This document shows positions 61,513 through 64,000 of a stretch of 64,000 bases of DNA, piece after piece (the first letter of the stretch is position 1; each line of letters begins with the position of its first letter). A model generated the notes under the pieces. The model was not told where the DNA came from. It did not search any database and saw only the letters and a program-made list of their open reading frames with translations. The position numbers and the translations under genes are program-made. Source of the DNA: Glandiceps talaboti (taxonomy: Eukaryota; Hemichordata; Enteropneusta; Spengelidae); the NCBI RefSeq assembly GCF_964340395.1, contig NC_135555.1, positions 21,872,225 to 21,936,224 of the forward strand, read 5' to 3'.

Positions 61513-61518
61513 AATAAA
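61513..61518 (+). terminator. Poly(A) signal AATAAA after the kinase remnant
   Basis: AATAAA lies 46 bases after the terminal stop codon, in an AT-rich stretch, as expected for the 3' end of the gene from which the remnant derives. Confidence 0.5.
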
Positions 61519-61624
61519 GATTAACTTTTAACGTTTTTATTGTAATTTTGATGGACTGTGTATCAATTCTTGTCATGTCAAGAAACTGGTTTAATACCAT
61601 TGATGATGATTCATAAAATCACCA

Positions 61625-61626
<2 letters not shown>

Positions 61627-61673
<47 letters not shown>

Positions 61674-61688
61674 ATGGATGGATGGATG
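61627..61688. repeat. Microsatellite (TG)~23 followed by (GGAT)n
   Basis: A pure TG dinucleotide run of about 46 bp passes directly into GGATGGATGGATGGATG. Degenerate GCATGGAT and GCATGCAT words continue to about 61,735. Confidence 0.97.
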
Positions 61689-62102
61689 ACTGCAAGATGG
61701 ATGCATGGATGCATGGATAAACGCATGCATGCATTGATTACGGACTAGCAGTTTTCCATAAGGACCAGCAGCATTATGCTACCTGTCGGTCTTTATGACC
61801 AGTAGTCGTTTTCCTTTAATTTCACACACTGACTGGAAATGGAGCTTGATATGTAGACTTAGATAGAAGGATAGCTGACTTAGGGATTCTCTTTTAACCT
61901 GAGATAGAATTTGACTACCTAGGCACATCATCTTGGGTTGATGCCACAACTTCTGCTTCATATATGATTCACGCATTAATCTTGGTGCCAGTGAGAATAA
62001 GTCAACGTTCTTGTTCTATTTTGACTCTCGAGTAAGATATAAAATGCTATGACAGGTACTTAGAATTGAGTAGTAGAGGGGAAGTCAAATTGTGATTATA
62101 AA

Positions 62103-62760
62103 TAGTAGTAGTAATAATAATAATACTTTTTTATTCACCAATATAATAAAAATTATTTAAAATTAAACTAGATACATATACAGAATACATGGCAGAATGG
62201 ATCAAGAAATAGCAAAGCTAGTCAAACTTGTATCCCCTTAGTGACTAACAAGCATACTCTTACTTTTAGGTGTATATATACAACATTACAGATTGCTATA
62301 AGAACTATCACAAATAAGAAACATTTAAAAAAAGACAAAGCACAACAAACAACAATGGAACAGTAAAATTGATACACATACAATTTCCACTATCAATTTA
62401 CGAAAAGTTGTACATGACATTACAGTTATACATATTCTGAGAATACATGTAACAGCTTTTTAACTGTCTTTTTAAAAAATTTATGCATGAACCAATAGAC
62501 TGAATCTCAACAGGCAGATTATTCCAGGCTTTGACGCCAGAGTATGAAATGGAAGATTGACCAAATGTTGTATGATTATATTCTAGAAAACGTTTACGAC
62601 TATGTCTTTGTCTTGTATCATAGGGATGATCTATAAGAGTAAAGTAATCTGTAATAGAGTGTGCAGACTTGTGATACATCAGATTATGTATAAAAGAGCT
62701 AACTTTAAATCTGTAAAGTTTGAAAATATTAAGGATTAGTGGAATAGGTATTTTCAACAT
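62103..62760 (-). pseudogene. LINE reverse-transcriptase 3' end, minus strand, with TTA-type tail
   Basis: The minus-strand open frame 62,760 to 62,398 (120 codons) matches the C-terminal tail of non-LTR retrotransposon reverse transcriptases. It has HPYDTRQRHSRKRF, then TTFGQSSISYSGVKAWNNLP, then EIQSIGSCINFLKRQLKS. The signature order is H.YDTR, SISYSG..AWN.LP and FK..LK. About 300 bp of 3' untranslated sequence follows, ending in a TTA trinucleotide-type tail (plus-strand TAGTAGTAATAATAATAA at 62,103-62,125), typical of CR1/L2-like elements. The element is 5'-truncated: upstream of 62,760 no reverse-transcriptase motif is seen. The fragment's frame is intact to its stop. It does not overlap the region kept in the 56.9-kb fragment, so whether they are one family is unclear. 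Confidence 0.82.
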
Positions 62761-63516
62761 TTGCTATGGTGGCGCTCTACTTCCTGTCTGTGTGTATCTT
62801 GGGGGTATACATGGTATAGGTTACTTGTTGCTTTCCTCAATGTCTGAACAATATGAAAAATATCCCTGATTTACACTTCTATAGTCGATTTTCCGGTTCC
62901 AAGATGCATTGCACGAGAGGACGTCGCTTATGTTGTTAGATTTAGTCTTTATTACATTTGAAATAACATTTTCATCAGGAAATGATGGTAAGACATGTTG
63001 ACCTCTTTAATTATGGGTGATTTTACAGAACAAAGACTGAATGCCATCGATGACAGAGTTGGATTTTACTGGAAAACCCAGGGTATGGTCAGGTGACAAT
63101 CATCCCCCTCATTAGCGCGTGCAAACCCCACCTGTGCATACAGAATACATGGCATTGTATAGAGAGACGCGCAATGAATCTTGGAACTGGTAACAGGTCC
63201 ATTGGATGATAACCCCAATTTGAGTGAGGGCGCTGTATTTTCAATTTCCTGTTTGCAGTCTGGAATGGCCTATTGAGATTGCATGTACCACTGATGTTAG
63301 TGAGTAGTGTGCAAAAAATCAAAGAAGTTAAAAGTACTTCTGAGAATGTCGAACCACAGCATACAAAAAATAAAACAAAAAAAGAAAACCGACATTTGTT
63401 ATACAAATGAGTTTATTGAATATTTCAGTGACAAGAAACAGACAAATTTTGAAATATACACAGTATTATATCATTCAACCTTTTCATAAATTTATTACAT
63501 TGTCTTTAATATATGT
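62761..63516. other. Unclassified DNA
   Basis: No supported gene. A 105-codon minus-strand open frame at 63,089-63,406 starts in an A/T-rich run and has no recognisable motif. Overlapping plus-strand frames are Lys-rich and low in complexity. Confidence 0.4.
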
Positions 63517-63936
63517 CTAAAAAACAGCTAAACCACCAAAAACACACAATATTTTCTTCCATAGTGTCAGTTTCATGGTATGATATATTTCGGATGAATG
63601 AGTCAGCTGATAGGATATATAGCATGTGTTGTCTATTAATAACACATAGAGTAGTAGCACATTAAAATACAAACATTTGTTCTGGTTTAAAGCCACTGAA
63701 ATTATGAAACAAACAAAATAAAAAGTCCTGTTCAATTTTTTCTTCTTATATATACATACAGTCTTCAAAAAATATCCTGCACAATGGTCTTTGCATATCA
63801 ATTTATGGACGATTTGATAATTTGTAAATGTGTGATTATATGGATGGACTTTTCGACAACCTGGTAATACACATTTTTTGTGATAATTCAGAAAGTACTT
63901 TTTTCTTTTCTGGTTTATGGTTTTCTCCACTCCAAC
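63517..63936 (-). CDS. Hypothetical ORF, ~137 codons, with a possible Cys-rich zinc-binding patch
   Basis: The minus-strand frame is open from just after a TAA at about 63,939 to the stop at 63,517. It has no ATG at its start, so it would have to be an internal or last exon. Its first third has a C-x4-C and C-x3-C pattern: KKCVLPGCRKVHPYNH, then IVHKLICKDHCAGYF. This loosely recalls small zinc-binding modules with a C..PGC motif. The last two thirds are AT-rich with Leu, Ile, Tyr and Cys and look like non-coding translation. If real, the exon probably ends near the KTVCIYKKKK segment. I do not recognise a family, and it may be chance. Confidence 0.22.
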   Translation of the reverse strand, partial: VGVEKTINQKRKKYFLNYHKKCVLPGCRKVHPYNHTFTNYQIVHKLICKDHCAGYFLKTVCIYKKKKLNRTFYFVCFIISVALNQNKCLYFNVLLLYVLLIDNTCYISYQLTHSSEIYHTMKLTLWKKILCVFGGLAVF

Positions 63937-64000
63937 TTAGCTAACGGATAAATAGCATCACAGAAAGCGATGTAATTAACGTCGTCTTTGTCGCCGATTT
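63937..64000. other. Window edge, nothing assigned
   Basis: Too short to judge. If the minus-strand frame at 63.5-63.9 kb is an exon, its acceptor would lie here; CGTTAGCTAAG on that strand is a weak candidate. Confidence 0.3.

Larger units (their letters stand above)
61467..62102. other. 3' flank of the kinase remnant; no further gene seen
   Basis: Apart from the AATAAA and the microsatellite at 61.63-61.69 kb, nothing is recognisable. A 65-codon minus-strand open frame at 61,779-61,976 has no motif. Confidence 0.4.

Overview
The window looks like nuclear DNA of an invertebrate animal. It has kilobase-scale satellite arrays, GT-AG type splice signals, LINE reverse-transcriptase relics, a tRNA-derived SINE, a DNA transposon with terminal inverted repeats, and no compact operon-like genes. 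Frequent ACATGTA and TACCGGTA-like words are common in molluscs and other lophotrochozoans, so I lean to a marine lophotrochozoan, but this is a weak inference. No intact protein-coding gene can be recognised with confidence.

Layout. Positions 1-44,605 are one head-to-tail satellite array with a monomer of 88-92 bp, roughly 480-500 copies by my estimate. It is organised into nested higher-order repeats (HORs). Up to about 18.05 kb the periods are 7.83 kb with a nested 2.9 kb. From 18.05 to about 32 kb the period is 6.25 kb, made of alternating 3.80 and 2.45 kb blocks. From about 32 to 40.7 kb the period is 3.81 kb. The array is broken once, at about 40.72-41.68 kb, by a phase-preserving island. 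The island carries an exon-like segment filled with a 19-bp minisatellite. The satellite resumes to 44.6 kb and ends in a module present twice (44.6-45.0 and 45.06-45.74 kb), with a relic satellite monomer between the copies.

From 45.7 to 48.5 kb there is unclassified sequence, two TATAG-rich simple repeats and a strong 142-bp foldback element. From 48.52 to 52.20 kb lies the most unusual structure: 18 complete tandem copies of a 201-bp unit. Each unit reads as a 124-bp exon-like block between a polypyrimidine-AG acceptor and a GTAAGT donor, with a 77-bp intron-like spacer. All three forward frames of the block are closed. The acceptor region and a GAAGACCCAAGA word match the island inside the satellite, so the two loci are probably related.

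From 52.2 to 60.2 kb the sequence is transposon-rich. There is a 1,985-bp element with 44-45 bp inverted ends and internal subrepeats (53.45-55.44 kb), a second truncated direct copy (58.17-59.91 kb) and an older inverted relic between them (about 55.94-56.40 kb). A frameshifted LINE fragment (56.88-57.47 kb) and a minus-strand SINE (59.91-60.15 kb) are also here. From 60.26 to 61.47 kb is a protein-kinase-like gene remnant with a premature stop and a frameshift, followed by a poly(A) signal. The last 2 kb hold a minus-strand LINE 3' end (62.10-62.76 kb) and an unrecognised cysteine-containing open frame (63.52-63.94 kb).

There is no evident pathway linking these parts. The points of interest are satellite evolution, insertion preference within the satellite, and the tandem exon-like array.
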